Made by a program: the position numbers and the translations under genes. The notes beneath the pieces are model-generated. The model did not search any database and was not told where the DNA came from. It saw nothing but the letters and a program-made list of their open reading frames with translations. From Mumia sp. zg.B17 (GTDB taxonomy: Bacteria; Actinomycetota; Actinomycetes; Propionibacteriales; Nocardioidaceae), in the NCBI RefSeq assembly GCF_019550915.1, contig NZ_JAHWCI010000001.1, positions 1-64,000 of the forward strand: a stretch of DNA of 64,000 nt, in the 5' to 3' direction. Shown here one piece after another: positions 26,077-34,757 of this stretch (the stretch's first letter is position 1; the number at the start of each line of letters is the position of its first letter).

Positions 26077-27186
26077 ATGGCCGATCCTGTCGACCCTCCG
26101 CTCGTCCAGCTGCTCAGCCCTGAGGGCGAGCGCGTCGAGCACCCCGACTACCACTTCGACGGTGACGACGACACCATCGCGAGTCTCTACCGCGACCTCG
26201 TCCTCACCCGCCGGATCGACACCGAGGCCACCGCGCTCCAGCGTCACGGGGAGCTCGGCATCTGGGCCTCGCTCCTCGGGCAGGAAGCCGCACAGATCGG
26301 GTCCGGTCGAGCCCTCGCCCCGCAGGACTACGCGTTCCCGACCTACCGCGAGCACGGCGTCGCCTGGTGCCGCGAGGTCGACCCGATCGCGCTGCTGCGA
26401 CTCTTCCGCGGCACCGACCAGGGCACCTGGGATCCCGACGAGCACAACTTCGGCCTCTACACGATCGTGATCGGCGCTCAGACGCTGCACGCCACGGGCT
26501 ACGCGATGGGCATCCAGCGTGACGGTGCGGTCGGCACCGGCGAGCCCGGCCGCGACGCCGCCGTCGTCGCCTACTTCGGCGACGGCGCGACGAGCCAGGG
26601 CGACGTCAACGAGGCCTTCATCTACGCCGCGGTGATGAACGCGCCCGTCGTGTTCTTCTGCCAGAACAACCAGTGGGCCATCTCCGAACCCACGAGCCGG
26701 CAGACCCGCGTGCCGCTCTACCAGCGTGCGGCCGGTTTCGGCTTCCCCGGCGTCCGCGTCGACGGCAACGACGTCCTCGCCGTGCACGCGGTCACCCAGG
26801 AAGCCCTTCAGCGCGCTCGCGAGGGCAGCGGACCGACCTTGATCGAGGCGTTCACCTACCGGATGGGTGCGCACACGACGACCGACGACCCGACGCGCTA
26901 CCGCCTCTCGGACGAGGTCGAGCGGTGGAGGCTGCGCGACCCGCTCGAGCGGGTCCGCGCCTACCTGCGTCGTGTCAATGCGGTCGACGACCAGTTCTTC
27001 AGCGACATCGAGGAGGAGGCCGACGCCCTCGGCGAACGCCTGCGCGCCGACGTACGCGCGCTGCCCGACCCCGACCCCGTAGACCTGTTCGCCAACGTGT
27101 TCGTCGAGCAGACCGCCGAGATCGCGGCCGAGCAGGAGGAGTTCCGCTCCTGGACGGAGACGTTCGAGACGGAGGTGGCCCGGTGA
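26077..27186 (+). CDS. bkdA: Branched-chain 2-oxoacid dehydrogenase E1 alpha subunit
   Basis: A 369-residue thiamine-diphosphate enzyme subunit that decarboxylates branched-chain 2-oxoacids (or pyruvate) and passes the acyl group to E2. The ThDP motif is GDGATSQGDVNEAFIYAAV...NNQW (from about residue 168). RMGAHTTTDDPTRYR carries the conserved active-site histidine loop with phosphorylation-loop-like residues. Start ATG preceded by GAGGAG. The stop overlaps bkdB (GTGA). Three adjacent genes E1a-E1b-E2 without E3 match the mycobacterial bkdABC layout, hence the symbol; a pyruvate or acetoin specificity is possible. Confidence 0.9.
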   Translation: MADPVDPPLVQLLSPEGERVEHPDYHFDGDDDTIASLYRDLVLTRRIDTEATALQRHGELGIWASLLGQEAAQIGSGRALAPQDYAFPTYREHGVAWCREVDPIALLRLFRGTDQGTWDPDEHNFGLYTIVIGAQTLHATGYAMGIQRDGAVGTGEPGRDAAVVAYFGDGATSQGDVNEAFIYAAVMNAPVVFFCQNNQWAISEPTSRQTRVPLYQRAAGFGFPGVRVDGNDVLAVHAVTQEALQRAREGSGPTLIEAFTYRMGAHTTTDDPTRYRLSDEVERWRLRDPLERVRAYLRRVNAVDDQFFSDIEEEADALGERLRADVRALPDPDPVDLFANVFVEQTAEIAAEQEEFRSWTETFETEVAR

Positions 27187-28163
27187 GCACGACGATGACG
27201 ATGGCCAAGGCGCTGAACGCCGGCCTGCGGCACGCGATGGACGACGACGCCAAGGTCATCCTCATGGGCGAGGACATCGGCCGCCTCGGTGGCGTCTTCC
27301 GCATCACGGACGGCCTGCAGAAGGACTTCGGCGAGGACCGGGTGATGGACACGCCGCTCGCAGAGGCCGGCATCCTCGGGACGGCCGTGGGCCTCGCGCT
27401 GCGTGGATACCGACCGGTGGTGGAGATCCAGTTCGACGGTTTCGTCTATCCGGCCTACGACCAGATCGTCAGCCAGGTCGCCAAGTACCGCTACCGCTCC
27501 GGCGGGCGGGTGGTGATGCCGCTGGTGATCCGGATCCCGTTCGGCGGCGGCATCGGCGCGGTGGAGCACCACTCCGAGAGTCCCGAGGCGCAGTTCGCGC
27601 ACACGCCGGGCCTCAAGGTGGTGGCGTGCTCCAACCCGCGTGACGCCTACTGGATGATCCAGCAGGCCGTCGCCGCGCCGGACCCGGTGGTGTTCCTCGA
27701 GCCCAAGCGGCTCTACCACTCGACGAAGGCCGAGATCGACCTCGACGTGGCGCCGCCCCCGCTGTTCTCCTCGCAGGTCGTCAGGTCCGGCACGTCGGCG
27801 ACCGTCCTCGCGTACGGGCCGTCGGTCGCGGTCGCCATGGGTGCCGCCGAGGCCGGCATCGCCGACGGTCTCGACCTCGAGGTCATCGACCTGCGGACGC
27901 TGTCGCCGCTCGACATGGCGCCGGTCCACGCGTCGGTCCGCAAGACCGGGCGCGCCGTCGTCGTGCACGAGGCGCACCGCAACCTGGGCATGGGCGCGGA
28001 GCTGGCGGCGCGGATCGCCGAGGAGTGCTTCTACTCGCTCGAGGCCCCGGTGCTGAGGGTCGGCGGGTTCGACACGCCGTACCCGCCGAGCCGCGTCGAG
28101 GAGACGTGGCTGCCAGACCTGGACCAGGTCCTGGACGCCGTCGACCGCAGCCTGGCGTGGTGA
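27183..28163 (+). CDS. bkdB: Branched-chain 2-oxoacid dehydrogenase E1 beta subunit
   Basis: A 326-residue transketolase-like subunit that pairs with E1 alpha. Typical segments are VILMGEDIGRLGGVFRITDG, DTPLAEAGILGTAVGLAL, VEIQFDGFVYPAYDQI, RIPFGGGIGAVEHHSESPEA and a C-terminal transketolase domain (VLAYGPSVAVAM to VLRVGGFDTPYP). GTG start in a GTGA overlap with bkdA, with GGAGG about 10 bases ahead. Confidence 0.92.
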   Translation: MSTTMTMAKALNAGLRHAMDDDAKVILMGEDIGRLGGVFRITDGLQKDFGEDRVMDTPLAEAGILGTAVGLALRGYRPVVEIQFDGFVYPAYDQIVSQVAKYRYRSGGRVVMPLVIRIPFGGGIGAVEHHSESPEAQFAHTPGLKVVACSNPRDAYWMIQQAVAAPDPVVFLEPKRLYHSTKAEIDLDVAPPPLFSSQVVRSGTSATVLAYGPSVAVAMGAAEAGIADGLDLEVIDLRTLSPLDMAPVHASVRKTGRAVVVHEAHRNLGMGAELAARIAEECFYSLEAPVLRVGGFDTPYPPSRVEETWLPDLDQVLDAVDRSLAW

Positions 28164-29557
28164 GGGCGGTGGCGACGAACGAGTACAAGCTGCCCGATCC
28201 CGGCGAGGGGCTGACCGAGGCCGAGATCGTCTCGTGGCACGTCGCGGTCGGAGACACGCTCAAGGTCAACGACATCGTCTGCGAGATCGAGACCGCCAAG
28301 TCCATCGTCGAGCTGCCCACCCCGTACGCGGGGACGGTCGCCGCTCTCCTGGTCGCCGAGGGTGACACCGTCGCCGTCGGCACCCCGATCATCGCGGTCT
28401 CCGACGGCGCCGACGAGCCTGTTGCGCCGCCCTCGGGGACGGCGGAGCCGCCTCCGGTCGAGGAGCGGGCGGAGACGGGGGCCGAGCTGCCACCGGAGGC
28501 GGAGGCTGCGCCGGTCGCGACCCTCGTCGGGTACGGCCCGCGCGAGCGTCACTCCGTACGCCGGCGCCGCCGCGGCACCGTCTCCTCGCCGGCACCGGCA
28601 CCGGCAGCCGCACCGGCTCCCGCGGCTGCACCGGCTCCGGCAGCGGCGCCGCCCGCCGCGGTCCGGACCCTCGCGAAGCCCCCTGTCCGCAAGCTGGCCA
28701 AGGACCTCGGCGTCGACCTCCGCCAGGTGCCGCCCGGCGACGGCGGAGTGGTACGCCGTCCGGACGTGGAGGCCTACGCGCGCCAGATCTCGACGCCGAC
28801 CGCACCTGGGTCAGCCGCCCCGACCGTCGTCGCCGCGGCGACCGCATCCGGCGGTGGCGACCGGGAGACCCGCATCCCCATGAAGGGGGTGCGCAAGGCC
28901 ACCGCGGAGGCGATGGTCGCCTCGGCGTTCACGGCACCCCACGTCACCGAATGGCTGACGGTCGACGTCACACGCTCGATGGAGCTGCTGGAGCGCATGC
29001 GCTCCGATCGCGCGCTGTCGGAGGTCAAGCTGTCGCCGCTCCTGCTCGTGGTCCGCGCGGTGTGCCTCGCGCTGCGACGCACGCCAGAGATGAACGCGTC
29101 GTTCGACAGCGAGCGGCAGGAGGTCGTGCTCAAGCACGACGTCAACCTCGGTATCGCCGCGGCCACTCCGCGCGGTCTGCTCGTCCCGGTCGTGCGTGAC
29201 GCCGACCGCCGCTCGATGCCCGACCTCGCCGCCGAGATCGGAGACGTCGTCCGGACGGCACGCGACGGCAAGACACAACCGTCGGACCTTGCAGGAGGGA
29301 CGTTCAGCATCACCAACGTCGGCGTCTTCGGGGTCGACGCCGGCACGCCCATCCTGGTGCCCGGTCAGACGGGGATCCTTGCCGTCGGGGCGATCAACCG
29401 CCGCCCCTGGGTGGTCGACGACGACATCGTGGCGCGGTGGGTGACGACCCTCGCGGTGTCGTTCGACCACCGGGTCGTCGACGGTGAACAGGGCTCGCGA
29501 TTCCTCGCCGACGTCGGTCGGCTGCTGGAGGATCCCGCGAGCGCACTCGCCCTCTGA
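28160..29557 (+). CDS. bkdC: Branched-chain 2-oxoacid dehydrogenase E2 (lipoyl acyltransferase)
   Basis: A 465-residue E2 core subunit. The N-terminal lipoyl domain has the modified lysine in CEIETAKSIVEL (Lys47). An Ala/Pro linker rich in PAPAAAP units (about 150-170) follows, then a peripheral-subunit-binding domain (RKLAKDLGVDLRQVPPGDG), and the catalytic domain with SFDHRVVDGEQG (His437, Asp441). GTG start in a GTGA overlap; a second GTG nine bases on is also usable. No E3 gene is adjacent, so dihydrolipoyl dehydrogenase must come from elsewhere. Confidence 0.92.
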   Translation: MRAVATNEYKLPDPGEGLTEAEIVSWHVAVGDTLKVNDIVCEIETAKSIVELPTPYAGTVAALLVAEGDTVAVGTPIIAVSDGADEPVAPPSGTAEPPPVEERAETGAELPPEAEAAPVATLVGYGPRERHSVRRRRRGTVSSPAPAPAAAPAPAAAPAPAAAPPAAVRTLAKPPVRKLAKDLGVDLRQVPPGDGGVVRRPDVEAYARQISTPTAPGSAAPTVVAAATASGGGDRETRIPMKGVRKATAEAMVASAFTAPHVTEWLTVDVTRSMELLERMRSDRALSEVKLSPLLLVVRAVCLALRRTPEMNASFDSERQEVVLKHDVNLGIAAATPRGLLVPVVRDADRRSMPDLAAEIGDVVRTARDGKTQPSDLAGGTFSITNVGVFGVDAGTPILVPGQTGILAVGAINRRPWVVDDDIVARWVTTLAVSFDHRVVDGEQGSRFLADVGRLLEDPASALAL

Positions 29558-29583
29558 GAGTGACCCGCGGCGTCTGAGCCGTG

Positions 29584-29609
29584 GCGCATCGGTTCCGGAG
29601 CCGATGCGC
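29584..29609 (+). terminator. Hairpin terminator after bkdABC
   Basis: GCGCATCGG (29584-29592) and CCGATGCGC (29601-29609) form a 9-bp stem with an 8-base loop, 27 bases after the E2 stop. Confidence 0.6.
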
Positions 29610-29682
29610 TGCGGCATGTCGGAAATGCGCCAAATTCTCAGAACCCGTCCACTCAGACCCTCCGGGTCGTTACGTTCGCGTG

Positions 29683-31197
29683 ATGACCGCTGCCGGGGGA
29701 AGGGGTGATCCGGTGACAGGCGAGTCGCGGGAGATCAGCGCCTACGAACGCGTGGGATGGCTCCTGCGCCAATGGCGGCTGATGTCGGCAGACACTGATC
29801 TGCGCAAGCTCCAGCCGTACGCCGAGGAGCTCGCGCGGCACGGCCACCGGGCCGACGCCTCGCGGGTCAGCAGGTGGGAGTCGGGACGCCTGCGGGTCCC
29901 CGAAGCCGTCCTGCGGTCGTACGAGGAGATCCTCGGTCTGCCGCGAGCCGGCCTCGCAGCGACCTGCGAGGGACTGGCGCGGTCGTGGGGTGCGCGGCCT
30001 CCCGCCCGCAGCGTCGACGTCTCCGGTGCCCGGCTCGACGAGGCCTTCGCCACCGTCCAGGGGCCGGTCGTCGAGGGTGTCGACTGGTTCGAGTGGGCGG
30101 GGTGCGTCGCCGCGTCGGACCCGTTCGACGACCCCTACCTGAGCGCCCTCGACCCCCTCCTCTGTCGACTGGTCAGCGAGGCGTCGCGTGCCAACGGCCT
30201 GGCACTCGTGACCCGCTACGAGGCGCTCCGCCGCCTGATCGAGGCGCCGCTGCACCAGCCGCGCGTCATGCGCGCGGTGGGTGCCCAGGTGATCGAGCCG
30301 CGCGCCCAGGCCACTCTCGTCCCCGTCCTCCTCATCGCCGACGTCCGCGCGGAGAAGGCGGTCAACACCCTCATCTCGCTGCTCACGCAGCCGTCGGCCC
30401 AGCTCCAGCTCGGTGCCACCTGGGGATTGCACCGCAAGCTCGTCCGTCACGAGGTCACGCCGTCCTCGATGGCGGCTCTGGAGGCGCAGCTGGCCCACAT
30501 GCTCTTCGACGGGGCCAGCGAGACCTCGTTGCACAGGATCGTGCCGCTGCTGGAGGTGCTTCCCGTCCAGACCGCCGACCGGCTCCGACGCCTCCGGCCG
30601 CAGCTCTTCCCGTCGCGTCCGCGCGCGCTCTCCAACTCGGCGACCAGTCGCGCCACGATGCTCGCGACCGCGGTCCGGGGTGCGACGGCGCGGATCGAGT
30701 CGTTCACCGGGCGGGAGGTCGACCCCGTCGGTCGCACGATCGTCGAGGACGCCTACAGCGCGACGAGCCACGACGTGCGCCACCAGTCCGCCCTGGTGCT
30801 GTCGCGCAGCCCGTACGCCGCCGCGCTGGGGGAGGTGCTGATCGAGCAGACCCAGCCCAACCGGTGCTTCGAGGGAGCGCCGGGTGTGCTGCCGTACGTC
30901 GTCGGCAAGGCCGAGCGGGACGCCTTGATCAACCGTCTGAGCCTGAGCGGCGCCGACGTCCGCCAGACTCTCATCGCCCTCGCCCACGTGCCGGGAGGTC
31001 CCGTGCCCAGCGTCGCCGACCTGCTCGGCCATGCCGACCTGAGCGTCGCGCACGCGGCGTTGTACACGGCCGGGATGCAGCGCGACCCGATCCTCGAACG
31101 GGTCAGCAAGGACCGCCGGCGCTCGTCGGCGATGCGCCACGGTGCCCAGTGGTGGCTGGACCACGGCGGACGGGTCGACGACGTCCGGGTGAGGTGA
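29683..31197 (+). CDS. Large XRE-type regulator with helical-repeat C-terminal domain
   Basis: A 504-residue protein. An N-terminal XRE-like helix-turn-helix is suggested by YERVGWLLRQWRL through ADASRVSRWESGRLRVPEAV (about 20-80). The remaining about 400 residues are leucine/alanine-rich helices with HEAT-like runs (TLVPVLLIADVRAEKAVNTL; VRHQSALVLSRSPYA), suggesting a scaffold or sensing domain. I do not know a named family. ATG start with TACGTT exactly six bases upstream (29671-29676), a leaderless pattern; a GTG 30 bases downstream with AAGGGG ahead is the alternative. It is isolated between bkdC and the GntR gene, and its targets are unknown. Confidence 0.7.
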   Translation: MTAAGGRGDPVTGESREISAYERVGWLLRQWRLMSADTDLRKLQPYAEELARHGHRADASRVSRWESGRLRVPEAVLRSYEEILGLPRAGLAATCEGLARSWGARPPARSVDVSGARLDEAFATVQGPVVEGVDWFEWAGCVAASDPFDDPYLSALDPLLCRLVSEASRANGLALVTRYEALRRLIEAPLHQPRVMRAVGAQVIEPRAQATLVPVLLIADVRAEKAVNTLISLLTQPSAQLQLGATWGLHRKLVRHEVTPSSMAALEAQLAHMLFDGASETSLHRIVPLLEVLPVQTADRLRRLRPQLFPSRPRALSNSATSRATMLATAVRGATARIESFTGREVDPVGRTIVEDAYSATSHDVRHQSALVLSRSPYAAALGEVLIEQTQPNRCFEGAPGVLPYVVGKAERDALINRLSLSGADVRQTLIALAHVPGGPVPSVADLLGHADLSVAHAALYTAGMQRDPILERVSKDRRRSSAMRHGAQWWLDHGGRVDDVRVR

Positions 31198-31240
31198 CGC
31201 CGTAGGGCTCCGGTCGGAGCCTGTCGCAGGCGCGTGCCAT

Positions 31241-31255
31241 CATGTATGCAACATG
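31241..31255. promoter_or_regulatory. Candidate autoregulatory operator at the GntR start
   Basis: CATGT-ATGCA-ACATG is an inverted repeat with 5-bp arms that runs into the ATG of the GntR gene. The near direct repeats ATGTATGCAA and ATGTGTGCAA overlap it. GntR/FCD proteins commonly bind such short palindromes next to their own gene. Confidence 0.4.
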
Positions 31256-31939
31256 TGTGCAAGCCGCCTCCCTGACGCTGCCCCCACCGTTCCTGCTCGT
31301 CCCTCCGCGACGGAGCGGGCGTACGCGACCCTGAAGCGAGAGATCCTCGTCGGCGACCTTCCCGGTGGGGAGGAGCTCGGAGAGGTCGCGCTCGCGGAGC
31401 GTCTTGGATGCTCGCGGACGCCGGTGCGTGAGGCGCTGCTGCGCCTGCAGACGGAGGGACTCGTACGCATCTATCCCAAGCGCGGTGCGATCGTCCTGAC
31501 GGTGACCAGTGCCGAGGCGGAGTCGGTCTGGGAGGCGCGCGCTCTCGTCGAGCAGTGGGCCGCCCCGCGTGCGTTCGCCGCAGGGGGCCGGATCCGTGCC
31601 GAGCTCGACGCGCTCGTCGACTCCGCCGAGGAGCACCGTGTGCAGCGCGACCTGGCCGCCTTCACCGAGGCCGACCGCCGCTTCCACGAGGTCGTCGTCG
31701 CTGCGGCCGGCAACCCGCACGTCTGCCGCTTCTACCGCAGCCTCCGTGAGCGGCAGATGATGGTCAACGCCACCGCGATGGGTCTGTCTCCTGAGCGCAT
31801 GGAGGCCGCCGTACGCGACCACCGCGAGCTCGCGCGCCTGATCGCCGGCGACGATCTCGACGCATTCCTGACCGCGACCGACGCCCACCTCTCAGCGAGC
31901 CGCCACGCGGTCCTGGGTCTTGGCGGAGCGTCGGCGTGA
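31253..31939 (+). CDS. GntR-family (FCD domain) transcriptional regulator
   Basis: A 228-residue FadR/VanR-type regulator. The winged helix (about 20-85) has GEELGEVALAERLGCSRTPVREALLRL with the classic recognition helix. The FCD effector domain (about 95-220) shows ADRRFHEVVVAAAGN, where the His is a likely metal ligand. The stop overlaps the MFS gene start (GTGA), so it probably controls that transporter. Confidence 0.9.
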   Translation: MCASRLPDAAPTVPARPSATERAYATLKREILVGDLPGGEELGEVALAERLGCSRTPVREALLRLQTEGLVRIYPKRGAIVLTVTSAEAESVWEARALVEQWAAPRAFAAGGRIRAELDALVDSAEEHRVQRDLAAFTEADRRFHEVVVAAAGNPHVCRFYRSLRERQMMVNATAMGLSPERMEAAVRDHRELARLIAGDDLDAFLTATDAHLSASRHAVLGLGGASA

Positions 31940-33264
31940 TCGCCCGGGTCTCGCGCCGGCTCGGCCTGCGCCGCAACGCCTACGTGGTGTGGCTCGTCGC
32001 CCTCTCGGTCTACGTGCTCGCGGTGTTCCACCGATCGTCGCTCGCGGTCGCCGGGCTCGAGGCCACCGAACGGTTCGACATCGGCGCGGCCCAGCTCTCG
32101 ACGTTCACCGTCCTCCAGCTGGTCGTCTACGCGGGGATGCAGATCCCGGTCGGCCTCGCGCTGGACCGGTTCGGACCTCGTGCGGTGATCCTCACCGGTG
32201 TCCTCACCCTGAGCGCCGCGCAGGTCGTGTTCGCCCTCGCCACGTCCTACCCCGTGGCCCTGGTCGCGCGCATCGCCGTCGGCGCCGGTGACGCGATGGT
32301 GTTCGTCTGCGTGCTGCGGCTCGTCGCCTACTGGTTCGCGCCCCGCACGGTGCCGCTCATGACGCAGCTGACCGGGATCAGCGGCCAGCTCGGGATGATC
32401 CTGGCCGCGGTGCCGATGACGTGGGCGCTCCACCGGCTGGGCTGGACCTGGGCCTATCTCACGACCGCCGTGGCCGGGCTCGTTCTCGCCGCCGCGCTCC
32501 TCCTCGTCGTGCACGACCGTCCTGGCGTCCGGCGGCACCTCGGTGCGCCGCTCCAGATCCGAGGGCTGGCAAGCCGCATCCGTGACGCGTGGAGCGACGA
32601 CGGGACTCGGCTCGGGTTCTGGACGCACTTCTCGACCCAGTTCAGCGCCACGGTCCTCGGCATCCTCTGGGGCTACCCGTTCTTCGTCCGCGGCGAGCAC
32701 ACCACTCCGGCGTTCGCGGCGTTCCTGCTGACCCTGCTCACCCTCGCCACGATGGCGAGCGGACCGTTCCTCGCGTGGCTCACCGCCCACCGGCCGTACC
32801 ACCGGTCGTCGACCACCCTCACCATCGTGGCCGCGATCGCGAGCTCGTGGGCCGCCGTGCTGCTCTGGCCGGGTGACGCGCCGCCGTGGCTGCTGGTCAC
32901 GATGGTCGTGGTGACGGCCGTCGGGGGGCCTGCATCGATGGTCGGCTTCGACTTCGTGCGCACCTTCGGCAGTGCCGAGCGCGCCGGCCTGGCGACAGCC
33001 CTGGTCAACACCGGTGGCTTCATCGCGTCGCTGTGCACGATCCTCGCGATCGGGGTGGTGCTCGACCTGCTCACACCCGCGGGCTCCGACGTCTACGCCT
33101 CCAGCGCCTTCCGAGGCGCGATGGCGGTCCAGGTCGTCCCGTGGCTCCTCGGTGCAGCGATGATCGTGCGCCACCGCCGCAGGATCCGGCGCAAGCTCGC
33201 CGAGACCGCGCCCGACGTCCTGGCGGCGATGAGGCGCGGCGAGTCCGTCAGCGTCGGTGCCTGA
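31936..33264 (+). CDS. MFS transporter co-transcribed with GntR
   Basis: A 442-residue major facilitator with twelve predicted helices. The first loop contains LALDRFGPRAVILTG (the D-R-F-G-x-R motif A). A long central loop (about 195-220, HDRPGVRRHLGAPLQIRGLA) divides the halves. A basic tail (HRRRIRRKLAETAP) ends it. GTG start coupled to the GntR stop. The family wording resembles nitrate/sugar-phosphate MFS antiporters but the substrate cannot be assigned. Confidence 0.87.
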   Translation: MIARVSRRLGLRRNAYVVWLVALSVYVLAVFHRSSLAVAGLEATERFDIGAAQLSTFTVLQLVVYAGMQIPVGLALDRFGPRAVILTGVLTLSAAQVVFALATSYPVALVARIAVGAGDAMVFVCVLRLVAYWFAPRTVPLMTQLTGISGQLGMILAAVPMTWALHRLGWTWAYLTTAVAGLVLAAALLLVVHDRPGVRRHLGAPLQIRGLASRIRDAWSDDGTRLGFWTHFSTQFSATVLGILWGYPFFVRGEHTTPAFAAFLLTLLTLATMASGPFLAWLTAHRPYHRSSTTLTIVAAIASSWAAVLLWPGDAPPWLLVTMVVVTAVGGPASMVGFDFVRTFGSAERAGLATALVNTGGFIASLCTILAIGVVLDLLTPAGSDVYASSAFRGAMAVQVVPWLLGAAMIVRHRRRIRRKLAETAPDVLAAMRRGESVSVGA

Positions 33265-33267
33265 GGC

Positions 33268-33750
33268 TCAACCGACCTGCTTCGTCATCATCGCGGCCTT
33301 CTTGCCGTCGGCCTGGTCGAGCCGCCCCACCTCGGCGTAGCCGCGCGAGCCGTGGAAGGCCAGGGACGCATCGTTGCGCGGCTCCACGTAGACCTCCAGA
33401 GCCATCAGCTCACGCGCACGCGCACGCTCCTCGAGCACGTTGTAGAGCATCGTCGCGATGCCACGCCGTCGGAAGCCGGGCGCGACGACAGCCCGGTCGA
33501 CGTAGGAGAAGTCGTCCAGCTCGTCACAGAACCAGCGGTAGTTGATGCTGTCGTAGGCGGTGCCTGGCGGCAGCGTGAGGGCGAAGCCTCCCAGCGCCCC
33601 GTCGGCGTCCTGCGCCACCACGGCCTGCTCGGCGTACCCGAGGATCTCCTCGAGCCGCTCCATGGTCAGGGGCCCGACGCCTTCGAGCGCGCCCTGGTTG
33701 AGGGCGAGCACGGCGTCGAGATCGGGGTCGTCGATCCGGCGTACCAGCAT
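33268..33750 (-). CDS. GNAT-family N-acetyltransferase
   Basis: A 160-residue acetyltransferase. The acetyl-CoA motif is VVAPGFRRRGIATMLYN (R-R-x-G-I-A), followed by LEVYVEPRNDASLAFHGSRGY, the standard C-terminal part of the fold. Leaderless arrangement: TAGGCT ends six bases before the ATG (33757-33762). Substrate unknown. Confidence 0.85.
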   Translation of the reverse strand: MLVRRIDDPDLDAVLALNQGALEGVGPLTMERLEEILGYAEQAVVAQDADGALGGFALTLPPGTAYDSINYRWFCDELDDFSYVDRAVVAPGFRRRGIATMLYNVLEERARARELMALEVYVEPRNDASLAFHGSRGYAEVGRLDQADGKKAAMMTKQVG

Positions 33751-33800
33751 GGCGGGAGCCTAACCTGTGCTGAGCCCAGGCGGGAGTTCTTCGCTGGCGC

Positions 33801-34757
33801 TCAGCCGATGGTGAACCTCACCCCGGCCGCGGTCTCCGAGGCATCCCAGAGCTCGGCGGCGAGCTCGGGATCACGGGCCAGCGCCGTCATCCCGACCGGC
33901 TTCGGCCGGCCACGGAGCTGGCGGAAGCCTGACGGCCCGACGTACGCGCCGCCCTCGAGCGTCGGGTCCGTCGCCGCGCGCTCGATCGGCCACGCCCCTG
34001 CGGAGGCGGACTGAGCGACCGCTCGGCTGACCTGGTGGACGACGGCCCCCTGGAGGCTGCGGCCGCCGAGCTGGAGGCCCGACCGGGAGAGCTGCGTCAG
34101 CGCATAGCCCGGGTGTGCCCCGAGGCTCGTGACGTCGATCCCGGCGGCGCGGACCCGTCGGTCCAGCTCGCGCATGAAGAGAAGATTCGCGAGCTTCGAC
34201 TGCGCGTACGCCCCCCAGCGGTCGTAGCGGGCGAGCGCCGCACCCGGTTCCAGCGACCTCAGGTCGAGTTTGCGGGCGAACGAGTGCATCAGCGACGAGA
34301 CCGACACGACCCGCGCACGGCTCGTCGTCAGGGTCGGCCAGAGGTGCGCGGTGAGCGCGAAGTGGCCGAGGTGGTTGGTCGCCATCTGCAGCTCGAACCC
34401 CTGCGCGGAGGTGCGGAAGGGCGCCGCCATGATGCCGGCGTTGTTGATCAGCACGTCGATCCGCCCGGCGCGCTCGGCGATCTCGGTGGCAGCCGCGGCG
34501 ACCGAGTCCAGGTCGGCGAGGTCCAGCCGGACGGCGAGCGCCTGCGCGTCACGCACCCCGTGCCGCAGCGCTGACAGTGCGTCCTCCACCGTGGCGAGAT
34601 CGCGCCCGGCGGCGACGATCTTCGCGCCGTGGTGCGCGAGCTGAAAGGCCACCTCGGTGCCCAGGCCTCCGGTGACCCCGGTGAGGACGACCGTGGTGCC
34701 GTGGAGGTCACCGATGTCGTCAGTGGTCCAGGAACCCGCCGCGGGCGCCGGCCTCAC
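33801..34757 (-). CDS. Short-chain dehydrogenase/reductase
   Basis: A 318-residue classical SDR with cofactor motif TGVTGGLG, the NAG motif in NNAGIMAAPFRT, and catalytic Ser plus YAQSKLANLLF (Tyr-x-x-x-Lys). The arrangement and length resemble retinol-dehydrogenase/WW-domain-oxidoreductase-like SDRs. GTG start overlaps the stop of the upstream DinB-fold gene (GTGA), so the two are co-translated. Substrate unknown. Confidence 0.88.
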   Translation of the reverse strand: MRPAPAAGSWTTDDIGDLHGTTVVLTGVTGGLGTEVAFQLAHHGAKIVAAGRDLATVEDALSALRHGVRDAQALAVRLDLADLDSVAAAATEIAERAGRIDVLINNAGIMAAPFRTSAQGFELQMATNHLGHFALTAHLWPTLTTSRARVVSVSSLMHSFARKLDLRSLEPGAALARYDRWGAYAQSKLANLLFMRELDRRVRAAGIDVTSLGAHPGYALTQLSRSGLQLGGRSLQGAVVHQVSRAVAQSASAGAWPIERAATDPTLEGGAYVGPSGFRQLRGRPKPVGMTALARDPELAAELWDASETAAGVRFTIG

